From contig JAJZCZ010000011.1 of NCBI GenBank assembly GCA_021828805.1, forward strand, positions 1 through 37,040: DNA of 37,040 nt, read 5' to 3'. The stretch comes from Nitrospirota bacterium (GTDB taxonomy: Bacteria > Nitrospirota > Leptospirillia > Leptospirillales > Leptospirillaceae). The notes beneath the pieces are model-generated. The model had not been told where the DNA came from, ran no database searches, and saw only the letters and a program-made list of their open reading frames with translations. Positions 1 through 7,672 of this stretch are shown one piece after another; the first letter of the stretch is position 1; each line of letters starts with the position of its first letter. The translations under genes were made by a program, and so were the position numbers.

Positions 1-56
1 AAAAAATAATATCAAATAATATATTTTATTTTATTAATAATGATTTATATGTATGT

Positions 57-84
57 TTGACAGACACCAAAATAGTGTTAAAAT
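57..84 (+). promoter_or_regulatory. sigma-70-type promoter of the RHH-led operon
   Basis: TTGACA at 57-62, a 16-bp spacer and TAAAAT at 79-84. The predicted transcription start is about 90-91, on the ATG of the first gene, so the first cistron may be translated from a leaderless mRNA. The flanking 1-56 is very AT-rich with no other recognisable element. Confidence 0.7.
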
Positions 85-90
85 GACATC

Positions 91-276
91 ATGAAACGGA
101 TGACGCTGCGCATGAATGAAGCGCTATACCAGATCATCAAGGACCGGGCTACCCGGGAGCACCGTTCGATCCACGCGGAGATCCTCGTCGTTCTCGAGAC
201 CTTCTTCGGGAAGGACTCTCCCCGGAGGTCCCGAACGCCCAACGGGGAGGAAGACCTCCCCACCCGGAGCCACTAA
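91..276 (+). CDS. Arc/MetJ-type ribbon-helix-helix protein
   Basis: A 61-residue protein. Its N-terminus (MTLRMNEALYQIIKDRA, about residues 4-20) fits the beta-strand plus first helix of Arc-family ribbon-helix-helix DNA-binding proteins, and HRSIHAEILVVLETFF (about 24-39) fits the second helix. The last 20 residues are charged and look disordered. Such proteins are dimeric repressors or antitoxins and often autoregulate. No toxin-like ORF follows directly; the next genes encode a coiled-coil protein, a membrane protein and a VWA-like protein, so it is more likely the local regulator of this unit. The ATG at 91 coincides with the predicted transcript start; ATGs at 100 and 112 are alternatives. 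There is no Shine-Dalgarno sequence. The fold assignment is fairly safe, the function is inferred. Confidence 0.72.
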   Translation: MKRMTLRMNEALYQIIKDRATREHRSIHAEILVVLETFFGKDSPRRSRTPNGEEDLPTRSH

Positions 277-348
277 CGGGGGACGTCCAGGCCGGCGGCC
301 CGGACGAGAGCCACTCATCACTCAATTCATCAGGGAAAGGACCCGACC

Positions 349-690
349 ATGTTAGGTGATAAAGACATCAACAAGATTATTAATGCCGTCAAGGAATACA
401 ACGACCTTCTGGAGAAATCCTCCGTTGTCATGGACCGTCTCGCCGAGACAAAGAAGCAGTGGGACATTCTTCTGACCGACCGGGATGCTCTTCGGGCGGA
501 GTCCGAGCGCATGAATCGCTTCATCGCACAGTTCAAAGAGGATTACCAGAATTTTCATGCCCGGGAATCGCAATGGGTGAACTCGGTGGCCGACCTCCAC
601 ACCAAGCTCCAGTTCATGGTCGACGAACTCAATACCATCGTGAGCCACCACCGCCGGAACTCGGTCGAGGGGAGTGGTGTCATCAACTAG
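349..690 (+). CDS. Coiled-coil protein of unknown function
   Basis: A 113-residue soluble protein with no signal peptide or membrane segment. It is almost wholly helical and charged, with heptad-like spacing over about residues 8-100 (NAVKEYNDLLEKSSVVMDRL, then RDALRAESERMNRF). I recognise no family. GGGAAAGGA lies about 8 bp before the ATG. It is the second gene of the RHH-led unit, 72 bp after the first gene and 48 bp before a membrane protein that itself has coiled-coil flanks. A structural or adaptor role with that membrane protein is a guess from adjacency. Confidence 0.75.
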   Translation: MLGDKDINKIINAVKEYNDLLEKSSVVMDRLAETKKQWDILLTDRDALRAESERMNRFIAQFKEDYQNFHARESQWVNSVADLHTKLQFMVDELNTIVSHHRRNSVEGSGVIN

Positions 691-738
691 CCGTCCCACA
701 TTCGGGAAGGACCCTTCCCGCTATAAAGGAGAGATAAG

Positions 739-1830
739 ATGAAGCATAAAATCCAGTCGCGGGCGGACTTTCCCGACGATGACACAATCCGGAAGGCGGG
801 GCATGAGGATGGACTGGCCGGCCTCCCGTCCGGAAGCAGCTACGACGCCGGTCCTTTTGAGCGTTCCATTATTGCGGCGGGCGAGTCCAAGATCAGCGAG
901 ATCTATGCCCAGACAGCGTCGGAGCTCTCGACTCTTGAAGGTAAGACCAGCAATCTGGCCAACGCCTACGAGTCCAACCAGTATCGTCTCAAGGACGTCC
1001 TGATCCGTTACCGTAACCGGAAGGATGCGGTGGGGCGCGACGTGGTGATTCCGGTTCCCTACACGGTGCACTGGATCGTCGTCCTGCTTCTGGCGATCGG
1101 CGAGTTCCCCCTGAACGTGGTTGTGTTCCGGATGTTCGGCGAGCCTGAGCTGATGACGTACGTCATGAGCATGACGCTTTCGCTTACCCTGCCGATCATC
1201 GGTGTCTTCCTGGGGCTTCAGATCCGTACCCTTGTGCCCCCCAAGATTGCCACCGGGATCATGATTGCCCTGGCGCCCTCCACCGTTCTTGGGGCCCTGA
1301 CGGCCCTTTCCTTTATCCGTAACATGTATGTGACGCTCCATGCCGAACACAAGCTGGGAGCTGGCGCCGGCAACATGGTCTACGCCATGTTCGCCATCAA
1401 CCTCCTGATTTTCATGGGAGCCTACATGGTCTCCTTCTTTGCCCATGACCAGGACGCCGAGCTCGATGCCCTCCATGTGGCAACGGTTCGTCTCGACAAG
1501 AAGCGGAGCAAACTCCGGGAGCGTCTCTCGGTGGCCATTTCCCGGACCAATGCGGTCATCCGTGCCGGTCGCGGAGAGGCAGAGCGGGTCCTCTCGGAGG
1601 TCACCTCGAAGATCTCCCTCTATCGCCAGGCCAATATGGCCTCCCGGGGTGGAACCGTCGCACCGGCTTCTTTTTCGAGGAACCCCGAATCGGCGACACT
1701 CAAGCGCTGGTGGCCGGACTTCAAGCTGCCTGATGCCGCAGAGTCTGTGACCGACCAGAAGTCGGGGGACGGGCCGGACCGGCTTGAGTCTCGTGGACGG
1801 ATCACCTATTCTTCTACAGGGCGGGTTTAG
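739..1830 (+). CDS. Four-helix membrane protein with coiled-coil flanks
   Basis: A 363-residue protein. Four hydrophobic segments lie at about residues 108-131, 139-162, 169-193 and 212-234. They are preceded by a soluble helical N-terminal region (about 40-100) and followed by a basic coiled coil (about 238-300, rich in Arg/Lys/Glu) and a disordered tail. An even number of helices places both soluble regions on the same face, probably the cytoplasm. AAAGGAGAG sits just before the ATG. No catalytic motif or known family was recognised. Its position between a small coiled-coil protein and a secreted VWA-like protein suggests a trans-envelope assembly, which is inference. Confidence 0.78.
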   Translation: MKHKIQSRADFPDDDTIRKAGHEDGLAGLPSGSSYDAGPFERSIIAAGESKISEIYAQTASELSTLEGKTSNLANAYESNQYRLKDVLIRYRNRKDAVGRDVVIPVPYTVHWIVVLLLAIGEFPLNVVVFRMFGEPELMTYVMSMTLSLTLPIIGVFLGLQIRTLVPPKIATGIMIALAPSTVLGALTALSFIRNMYVTLHAEHKLGAGAGNMVYAMFAINLLIFMGAYMVSFFAHDQDAELDALHVATVRLDKKRSKLRERLSVAISRTNAVIRAGRGEAERVLSEVTSKISLYRQANMASRGGTVAPASFSRNPESATLKRWWPDFKLPDAAESVTDQKSGDGPDRLESRGRITYSSTGRV

Positions 1831-1981
1831 GTCTCATGGCCGGGGAGGGGACGTGCTGCCCGTCCCCGGGGCAGCATTGATCTATGAAGGATTTGCGATC
1901 AATCACCGATAGCAGAGAAAGGAGAGGCGGGAGAGGGCGCTATCCGCCCCGGGAAGATTCCGGGGACTCCCGCAGCGCAAG

Positions 1982-2866
1982 ATGAGTTCGATGAGATGGG
2001 GAGGGAAGGTATTGCTGGGTCTGGGCCTGGGGGTGTGTGTGGCTCTGGGCACCCCGGTTCTTCCGGCCCTTTCGGGGGGGGTATGGGGAGCTTCAGAAGT
2101 CGCCTGGGGTGACGAGGCACCGTCCCCGGGATTCGATATTCTGGTTTTTGTCGATGAGACAGGAAGCACCGACCGGCAGTTTGACGTCTACCGCCGGGCC
2201 TTGCTCGACCGGATTGTCCCGGGCCTTCGGGCGGGAGACCGGCTGCGGGTTCTTCCCATCACCGACGATAACTCCCTGATCTCCAACTTTATGGCCGAGG
2301 GCTCCCTGGCTCCTCAGCCGCCTTTCGACAGTCTCTCCGACAATGAGATCGACTACAAGACCAAAGTGAAGGCCCTCAACGCGAAGAACGAAGAGGTACG
2401 GCAGCAGCTTCTCGATACCCTGAAGAAGAAGCTGGCCAAGCCGGGGCGGTCTAAATATACCGATCTGTTCGGGGCATCCCGGATGACCTCTCAGCTCTTT
2501 TCTGCCGACCGGCGGCGACCGGTGGTGGTCTTTCTCTCCGATATGGAGGAGGACCGGGGGCGGTTCCGCTATAAGAACATGACCTTCGGGAAGAAGGATC
2601 TCGACCGGGTGGGCAAGGCCTACGGCTTCCCCGATCTCAAGAATGTCTGCGTCTATGTTGTCGGAACCCGGTCGCCATCGATCGAGAGAACCCGTTCCAT
2701 GGTCAAGTTTTGGGATCAGTACTTTGAGAAGGCCAAGGCGGATATTTCTCCGGACCATATGGTGTCGATGCTGGTCAACTGGCCCCCGCCCGACGGGTGC
2801 GGATCTCCCCGGGTCAAGTGGAAGAAGGGGTCGAGCTGGCTGGACCGGATCAAGAAAGAGTTCTAG
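1982..2866 (+). CDS. Secreted von Willebrand factor A-like protein
   Basis: A 294-residue protein with a hydrophobic export signal (about residues 8-40) ending near VWGA or AWG. The mature part starts with a Rossmann-like strand, FDILVFVDETGST. D58, T60 and S62 form a MIDAS variant (DxTxS instead of DxSxS); T160 (YTDLFGA) and D187 (VVVFLSDM) fit the remaining metal ligands. VWA domains bind ligands through a divalent metal, so this is likely a periplasmic or surface binding protein. No LPxTG motif or C-terminal anchor is visible. The ATG at 1982 has only a weak ribosome site; no upstream in-frame start is apparent. It is the last gene before a strong terminator. The 151-bp gap before it (1831-1981) contains GC-rich inverted repeats, for example CCCCGG/CCGGGG at 1947-1965. 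Confidence 0.75.
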   Translation: MSSMRWGGKVLLGLGLGVCVALGTPVLPALSGGVWGASEVAWGDEAPSPGFDILVFVDETGSTDRQFDVYRRALLDRIVPGLRAGDRLRVLPITDDNSLISNFMAEGSLAPQPPFDSLSDNEIDYKTKVKALNAKNEEVRQQLLDTLKKKLAKPGRSKYTDLFGASRMTSQLFSADRRRPVVVFLSDMEEDRGRFRYKNMTFGKKDLDRVGKAYGFPDLKNVCVYVVGTRSPSIERTRSMVKFWDQYFEKAKADISPDHMVSMLVNWPPPDGCGSPRVKWKKGSSWLDRIKKEF

Positions 2867-2894
2867 CTCTCACCGCACGGCAAGGCATCATCAA

Positions 2895-2930
2895 GGCCCG
2901 TTGGTCCCTCAGGACTGGCGGGCCTTTTTT
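2895..2930 (+). terminator. Rho-independent terminator of the RHH/VWA unit
   Basis: GGCCCG (2895-2900) pairs with CGGGCC (2919-2924) and is followed by six T. It overlaps the 3' end of the convergent phosphoglucomutase gene. Confidence 0.85.
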
Positions 2931-4576
2931 GCGACCTCTTCCATGAAGGAAGAGGCTGACTCCAGGATCTGGTCGAGGTGGCCGGGGCTCTTCTGGCTTT
3001 CGGCGTAGACCTTGACGATCTCCTCCGTCCCCGAGGGGCGGACGGCAAACCAGCCGGACTTTGTTTCGACCTTGAGGCCTCCGATGGGGGCTCCGTTGCC
3101 CGGCGCCGAGGAGAGGATCCGGGTCACCGGGTCCCCCCCGATCCGGTCAAGGGCGAGGGCGCCGGGGTCCACCGCTCCCACGGCCGCTTTTTGGGCCCGG
3201 TTCGCCGGGGCATCGACTCTTTTGTAGAAGAAGGGGCCGTAGCGTTTTTCAAGAGCCTTGTAGGCCACCCCGGGCTCGACTCCCGTCACCGCAGTCATCT
3301 CGGCGGCGCACAGGGCGGGAACGATGCCGTCCTTGTCGGTGGTCCAGACCGTGCCATCTTGTCTCAGGAAAGAGGCCCCCGCGCTCTCCTCTCCCCCGAA
3401 TCCCAGCGAGCCCTCAAGCAACCCTTCCACGAACCATTTGAAGCCGACCGGAACCTCCACCAGCTTTCGCCCAAGGCCTTCGGCCACGCGGTCGATCATC
3501 CGGCTTGAAACCAGGGTCTTGCCCACCCGGGCGGCCGCGGGCCATCCCGGCCGGTGGGAAAAGAGGTAGGAGATCAGAACGGAGAGGTAGTGATTGGGAT
3601 TCATGAGCCCCGCCGAAGGCGAGACAATCCCGTGGCGGTCGCTGTCAGGGTCGCAGGCGGCCGCAATGTCAAAGCGGGAGGCCATTTCCAAAAGGCCGGC
3701 CATGGCGTAAGGGGACGAGGGGTCCATCCGGACCTTGCCGTCATGGTCCACCGGCATGAAGGCGAAGGCCGGGTCGAGCGTCTCTCGCACGACAGTCAGG
3801 TTCAGCCTGTAGGTTTCAGCGATGCGGGCCCAGTAGTGAACGGATGCTCCGCCGAGCGGGTCGATGCCGATCCGGATCCTGGAGGCGGCGATCTTTTCAA
3901 AATCGATCATGTTGCGGAGATCCGCCACGTAGGCTGCGAGAAAGTCCCGTCGCGTGACGCAGGGGGCGGCGAGCGCCTTTTCAAAGGGGAGTGTGCGGAC
4001 CCCTGTGAGATTCTCGGCGATGAGCCGGTTGGCCAGGGTCTCGATGGCCCGGGTCAGGGCCGGGTCGGCCGGGCCGCCGGAGGGGGGGTTGTATTTGAAG
4101 CCGCCGTCTCCGGGAGGGTTGTGGGAGGGGGTGACGACAATCCCGTCGGCCTGCCGGGCCGCCGGCGAGCCTCCCGGGGGCCGGTTGTGGGTCAGGATGG
4201 CATGGCTGATCACCGGGGTGGGCACCGGTTCGTCCTCTTGGGAGATGACGGTGGTGACGCCGTGGGCGGCCAGGACAGACAGGGCCGAGACGAAGGCCGG
4301 ACGGGAGAGGGCATGGGTATCGCATCCCACGAAGAGGGGACCGTCGACTCCGTGCTCCTTGCGAAGGCGGCAGATGGCTTCGGTGACGGCCAGAATATGC
4401 GCTTCGTTAAAAGAGGCGGTGAGGGAGGATCCCCGGTGGCCGGAGGTTCCAAAGGAGACCCGTTGCGCCGGATCTTCCGGGTCAGGCCTGAGGGCTGTAT
4501 AGTCGCCAAGGAGCCGGCCGATGTTGACCGTCATCTCCGGGGGGAGGGGATGGCCTGCGAGGGGGCTAACCGGCAT
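2909..4576 (-). CDS. pgm: Phosphoglucomutase, alpha-D-glucose-specific
   Basis: Interconverts glucose-1-phosphate and glucose-6-phosphate, feeding glycogen and sugar-nucleotide synthesis in the cytoplasm. At 555 residues it matches the E. coli Pgm length. Visible motifs: the N-terminal [11 protein letters not shown], the phosphoserine loop [11 protein letters not shown] (Ser about 151), the metal loop DPDSDRHG (about 309-316), GFKWF, the substrate motif [10 protein letters not shown], and the phosphate-binding RPSGTE near the C-terminus. An upstream in-frame extension exists, but [15 protein letters not shown] aligns with the known family N-terminus and AGGAGA precedes this ATG. It overlaps the upstream HAD gene by 11 bp, so it is probably translationally coupled and last in a four-gene reverse operon. 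Confidence 0.95.
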   Translation of the reverse strand: MPVSPLAGHPLPPEMTVNIGRLLGDYTALRPDPEDPAQRVSFGTSGHRGSSLTASFNEAHILAVTEAICRLRKEHGVDGPLFVGCDTHALSRPAFVSALSVLAAHGVTTVISQEDEPVPTPVISHAILTHNRPPGGSPAARQADGIVVTPSHNPPGDGGFKYNPPSGGPADPALTRAIETLANRLIAENLTGVRTLPFEKALAAPCVTRRDFLAAYVADLRNMIDFEKIAASRIRIGIDPLGGASVHYWARIAETYRLNLTVVRETLDPAFAFMPVDHDGKVRMDPSSPYAMAGLLEMASRFDIAAACDPDSDRHGIVSPSAGLMNPNHYLSVLISYLFSHRPGWPAAARVGKTLVSSRMIDRVAEGLGRKLVEVPVGFKWFVEGLLEGSLGFGGEESAGASFLRQDGTVWTTDKDGIVPALCAAEMTAVTGVEPGVAYKALEKRYGPFFYKRVDAPANRAQKAAVGAVDPGALALDRIGGDPVTRILSSAPGNGAPIGGLKVETKSGWFAVRPSGTEEIVKVYAESQKSPGHLDQILESASSFMEEVAKKARQS

Positions 4577-5264
4577 GGGGGTCTCCTGTTCTGAGAGGGT
4601 GGGGAAGTACCTGTTCGAGATCCATCCCGAGGAGGTCCGCGATATGGGCCACGGAGAGGTCGGCCGGAGGATAGGCGGCGAGAATCGCCGGGTCGGAGGC
4701 ATAGTGGCCCTGGCGGGGGAAGACGGTCGTCACCCGTCCTTTCCAGACGGCCTTCATGGCGGAGAGGATCTTGAGCTTGTCGTCGATGACGATGTAGTGG
4801 TTTGCCGGGTAGTGGGCCTCGATATCCGCGGTCATCTCCTCTTTGTGGATGTAGATGAGGACGTGGCCGCCGGCCGCCTCCCACAGCCCCGACCGGGTGA
4901 TTTTGCGGGGCTGGAAGACCGCGTCGCCGTCGGAGAGGATCACCACCTTCCCGAAGCGGCCCAGATAGGCGACGACCTCGAGAGCCTTCGGGTGGAGAAG
5001 GTTGCCGAAGGGGTAGTCGACCATCCAGGAGCTCATGCGAAGGATGCGGGGATCGTGGAGGTCTTCCTCCCGGTAGAGCTGGAGGGCTCCCAGATAGTCG
5101 GCGTAGCCGATCTTCGCCCAGCGGTCGGTGAAGATTTCCCAGTAACGGGTGCGGGCCGCCTCTCCATGCTCTTCTTCGAGATGGGCGATCAGAGCCTGTT
5201 GGAGGGTATCGTTATCGAAGAGGGTATTGTCGACGTCGAGCAGGAAAACCCGTTCATCGGTCAC
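4566..5264 (-). CDS. HAD-superfamily hydrolase
   Basis: A 232-residue soluble protein with the HAD motifs: motif [11 protein letters not shown] (about residues 10-19, nucleophile D and general acid D), motif II ILSDGD (about 109-114) and motif IV VIDDK (about 159-163). A helical cap lies between motifs I and II. These enzymes are Mg-dependent phosphatases for small phosphorylated metabolites; the substrate cannot be read from the sequence. Its stop overlaps the start of pgm, so a role in sugar-phosphate metabolism is possible but inferred. Confidence 0.85.
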   Translation of the reverse strand: MTDERVFLLDVDNTLFDNDTLQQALIAHLEEEHGEAARTRYWEIFTDRWAKIGYADYLGALQLYREEDLHDPRILRMSSWMVDYPFGNLLHPKALEVVAYLGRFGKVVILSDGDAVFQPRKITRSGLWEAAGGHVLIYIHKEEMTADIEAHYPANHYIVIDDKLKILSAMKAVWKGRVTTVFPRQGHYASDPAILAAYPPADLSVAHIADLLGMDLEQVLPHPLRTGDPHAG

Positions 5265-5285
5265 GGCAGGCTCCTCCCAGAGATG

Positions 5286-5762
5286 TCAGGCCGGTCTCAG
5301 GTGAAAATCATCAAACTCAAATCCGGGCGCCACCGTACAGGTGGCCAGGCTGAACTCTCCGGTCGAGCGTGCCCGCTGCCAGCCGCCGGCGGGAACAATT
5401 CCGAGGGCAGGGCGGGGGAGGGTGCCGGGATCTCCAAGAAGAACAGAGTGCGCTCCGGAGGCCTCCTCCTCGATATCGAGCCACAGAGGGGCCCCTCCGG
5501 CGTGGTGCCAGATCTCGGTCGAGGTGACCCGGTGCCAGGAGGTGGGCCGGGGGCCGGCTACGAGAAAGTAGATGAGCGTGACCGCCGAGCGGCGGAGGTC
5601 GCCGGAGGATCCGGGAGCGGCCGTTCGAAGGACGGTGGCCCCGTCCCGGAAGATCTCCCGGTAGTACCCTCCTTCCGGGTGGGGAAGAAGGCCAAGCGTT
5701 GTCACGACCTTCCGGGCCGTCGCCGAAAGGGTCCCGGATGGGGTGAGGTCTTCAGCGGTCAA
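5286..5762 (-). CDS. DUF985/cupin_5 family protein
   Basis: A 158-residue cupin-fold protein. It has the family hallmark LLPHPEGGYYREIFRD (about residues 25-40), the strand SAVTLIYFLVAG, the metal-site-like SWHRVTSTEIWHHAGG and the ending VAPGFEFDDFHL. This family (COG3542, sugar-epimerase-like fold) has no firmly assigned function. The start overlaps the 3' end of the upstream oxidoreductase by 11 bp, and the next gene begins 21 bp after its stop, so it is an internal operon gene. Confidence 0.85.
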   Translation of the reverse strand: MTAEDLTPSGTLSATARKVVTTLGLLPHPEGGYYREIFRDGATVLRTAAPGSSGDLRRSAVTLIYFLVAGPRPTSWHRVTSTEIWHHAGGAPLWLDIEEEASGAHSVLLGDPGTLPRPALGIVPAGGWQRARSTGEFSLATCTVAPGFEFDDFHLRPA

Positions 5763-6750
5763 AAGAAATCACCAGTTTGCCGACAAAGTCTCCGGCCTCC
5801 ATTGTCCGGAAGGCCTGGGGGACCTCTCCAAAGGGGAAGATCCGGCTGATATGCGGGTGAAGGGCGTTTTCCCCGATGGCGACATTCATCGCCTCGAAAT
5901 GGTCGCGGCTTCCCACGTAGATCCCGGAGAGACGGATCTGGCGGGCCAGAAGAGCGAAGACGGGAAAGCGAACCTCGCCTCCCGAGAGGACCCCGATAAC
6001 AGCCACATGGCCCTGGTGACGGGTTATGGAAAGAGAGCGGGGCAGGGTCTGAGCCCCTCCGACCTCCACGACGTGATCCACGCCCCGGCCGCCGGTCAAT
6101 TCGAGAACCTCTTCTTCCCACTGGGGATGCAGTGTGGTGTCGATGGCGTGGTCGGCCCCGAGGGAACGGACCCGCTCGATCTTCTCCAGGGAGCGGGAGA
6201 GAAGGATGACCCGGGCTCCTGCCATCTTGGCAAACTGCAGGGCAAAGAGGCTCACGCCGCCGGTTCCGATGATGAGGACGGTTTCTCCCGGTGTCAGGCG
6301 GGAGCTCACAAAGAGGGCATTCCATGCGGTCACGGCCGCGCAGGGCAGGGTGGCGCCTTCCTCGAAGCTCAGGGAGTCGGGAAGTCTGACAACCCCCGTT
6401 TCGGGGAGAACCACCGTCTGGGCCAGCATGCCATCCATATCCCCGCCCAGGGCCCGGGCATGAATGGGCGGAGGCCCTCCGGTCCAGGCCTGGTTGAAGA
6501 TCCCTGCCACCCGGTCTCCCACGAGGATCCGGGTCACTCCCTCTCCGGTCGCCACCACCTGACCCGCGCCGTCAGAGAGGGGGATCACCGGAAGGCGCAT
6601 ATTGCCGTATTTCCCATTCTTGATCATGATGTCGCGATAGTTCAGGGAGGCCGCGGCCATACGGAGGACCACCTCGCCGGGTCCGGGGCGGGGATCCGGA
6701 CGGGATTTTCGGACCAGAGTGCCAGGGGCGGTGATTTCGTAGCAATCCAT
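5752..6750 (-). CDS. Zinc-independent MDR alcohol dehydrogenase/quinone reductase-like protein
   Basis: A 332-residue protein of the medium-chain dehydrogenase/reductase fold. The N-terminal GroES-like domain includes SLNYRDIMIKNGKYG, with Asn where zinc enzymes have the catalytic Cys, as in quinone oxidoreductases. GDRVAGIF follows, and the nucleotide site is ETVLIIGTGGVSLFALQFAK (about residues 165-184). NAD(P)H-dependent reduction of a quinone or enone is likely; the substrate is unknown. A much longer open frame exists upstream, but AAGGAGG lies 8 bp before the ATG at 6750, which also begins the conserved domain. It is the first gene of the reverse four-gene operon. I found no convincing promoter in the 300-bp divergent gap. 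Confidence 0.88.
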   Translation of the reverse strand: MDCYEITAPGTLVRKSRPDPRPGPGEVVLRMAAASLNYRDIMIKNGKYGNMRLPVIPLSDGAGQVVATGEGVTRILVGDRVAGIFNQAWTGGPPPIHARALGGDMDGMLAQTVVLPETGVVRLPDSLSFEEGATLPCAAVTAWNALFVSSRLTPGETVLIIGTGGVSLFALQFAKMAGARVILLSRSLEKIERVRSLGADHAIDTTLHPQWEEEVLELTGGRGVDHVVEVGGAQTLPRSLSITRHQGHVAVIGVLSGGEVRFPVFALLARQIRLSGIYVGSRDHFEAMNVAIGENALHPHISRIFPFGEVPQAFRTMEAGDFVGKLVISFDR

Positions 6751-6893
6751 AGGGAAGGCCTCCTTGGAGGAATGAGGGGGAGAGTCCTTATTTCTGAGGA
6801 GTCGTTTCCTGAAGCCTATCGAAAGGCGCCATGGGATGCAACCTCCCCCTTGAACCCCTTGGTCGGGGTGCGCATACGTCCCGATAGTTGTGC

Positions 6894-6942
6894 TAGAATG
6901 TGATAAAAATGATCGGTTTGCGGGGATAAAAACCTTATCCCC
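6894..6942 (+). promoter_or_regulatory. Extended -10 element and leader hairpin before the NAD/riboflavin/purine operon
   Basis: TGC-TAGAAT (-10 at 6894-6899, with TG extension at 6891-6892) lacks a clear -35. About 16 bp downstream of the predicted start, GGGGATAA (6922-6929) and TTATCCCC (6935-6942) form a perfect 8-bp stem with a 5-nt loop. The hairpin has no T-run, so it is more likely an mRNA-stability or binding element than a terminator. Confidence 0.4.
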
Positions 6943-7051
6943 ACAGGCGCGCGGGGGGATCTTCCGGGGGGAATCGGGAGATCCTGTTTGTGTTGGCTGT
7001 CCGCGCTCTGAACGTGGCGGACAAAAGACTAAAGAAAGGGTTGGCGCGGTC

Positions 7052-7672
7052 TTGCAAGCAAAACAACCGGACAGTCCTGTTGCCGGGGGGAGGAGCGGGA
7101 TCGGAAGGGCCTTTGTTGTCATGTTGCTTGGAGGGCTCTTGTGGGGAGGTTTTCCCGGGGGGGCATGGGCCTTCCATCAGGAGGACAAGCTTGGCATCTC
7201 CCTCTTCGACAGCCGCGAGGAGGCTCCCGAGATCAGCGCCCCGGACCTTTCCGGCCGGACCCGGACCCTGTCGTCTTTTCACGGCAAGGTGGTCCTTTTA
7301 AACTTTTGGGCGACATGGTGCGATGCCTGCCGTGACGAGATTCCGGCCCTGATCTCCCTGTCAAAGAGCCTGAAGGGGGAGCGTTTCGCCGTGGTAAGCG
7401 TGGCCATGGATCACCGGATCGCCCATATCCCTCCCTTTGCCAGGAAGTTCGGAATCATCTACCCGGTTCTCGAAGGTCGCCAGGGAAAGGTCGATTCCCG
7501 GTATTTCGGATGGGGGCTTCCACAAACCTACATCATCCGGGCCGATGGAACACTGCTTGGGAGGGTTATGGGACCCCGGGCATGGAGCAGTCCTGAGTTT
7601 GTGGGGTATTTCCGGAAGATGGCCGGAGAGGGGACAAAAACAGTCGGGAAGGACGGGAGGAGGAATCCGTGA
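7052..7672 (+). CDS. TlpA/ResA-like thioredoxin-fold protein, exported
   Basis: The chosen TTG start gives 206 residues with a signal sequence (basic GRSGIGR, then a hydrophobic stretch to GGAWA at about residue 41). The thioredoxin fold carries VVLLNFWATWCDACRDEIP, an active site WCDAC instead of the usual WCxPC, and the cis-Pro region GLPQTYIIRADG. It is probably a periplasmic thiol-disulfide oxidoreductase, for example in cytochrome c maturation. An ATG at 6890 would give 260 residues, but it lies at the putative promoter -10, lacks a ribosome site and would bury the signal peptide; AAAGGG lies 11 bp before the TTG. Its stop overlaps nadE by 4 bp. Confidence 0.78.
   Translation: MQAKQPDSPVAGGRSGIGRAFVVMLLGGLLWGGFPGGAWAFHQEDKLGISLFDSREEAPEISAPDLSGRTRTLSSFHGKVVLLNFWATWCDACRDEIPALISLSKSLKGERFAVVSVAMDHRIAHIPPFARKFGIIYPVLEGRQGKVDSRYFGWGLPQTYIIRADGTLLGRVMGPRAWSSPEFVGYFRKMAGEGTKTVGKDGRRNP

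Noticed and set aside
91-690. RHH protein and next gene as a toxin-antitoxin pair
   Set aside because: The second product is a plain coiled coil with no toxin fold or catalytic residues, and the gap of 72 bp is unlike tightly coupled TA pairs.
1845-1870. GGGGACG/CGTCCCC hairpin as a terminator inside the first operon
   Set aside because: No T-run follows and the VWA-like gene continues in the same direction; at most an attenuator.
3554-5849. Long forward open frames opposite pgm, the HAD gene and the cupin gene
   Set aside because: They mirror the codon pattern of the reverse genes, have low-complexity Gly/Arg-rich translations and no family motifs; the reverse-strand products are clearly recognised.
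6935-6945. TTATCCCCACA as a DnaA box or origin
   Set aside because: It differs from TTATCCACA, stands alone, and is one arm of a leader hairpin; no other boxes or AT-rich unwinding region nearby.
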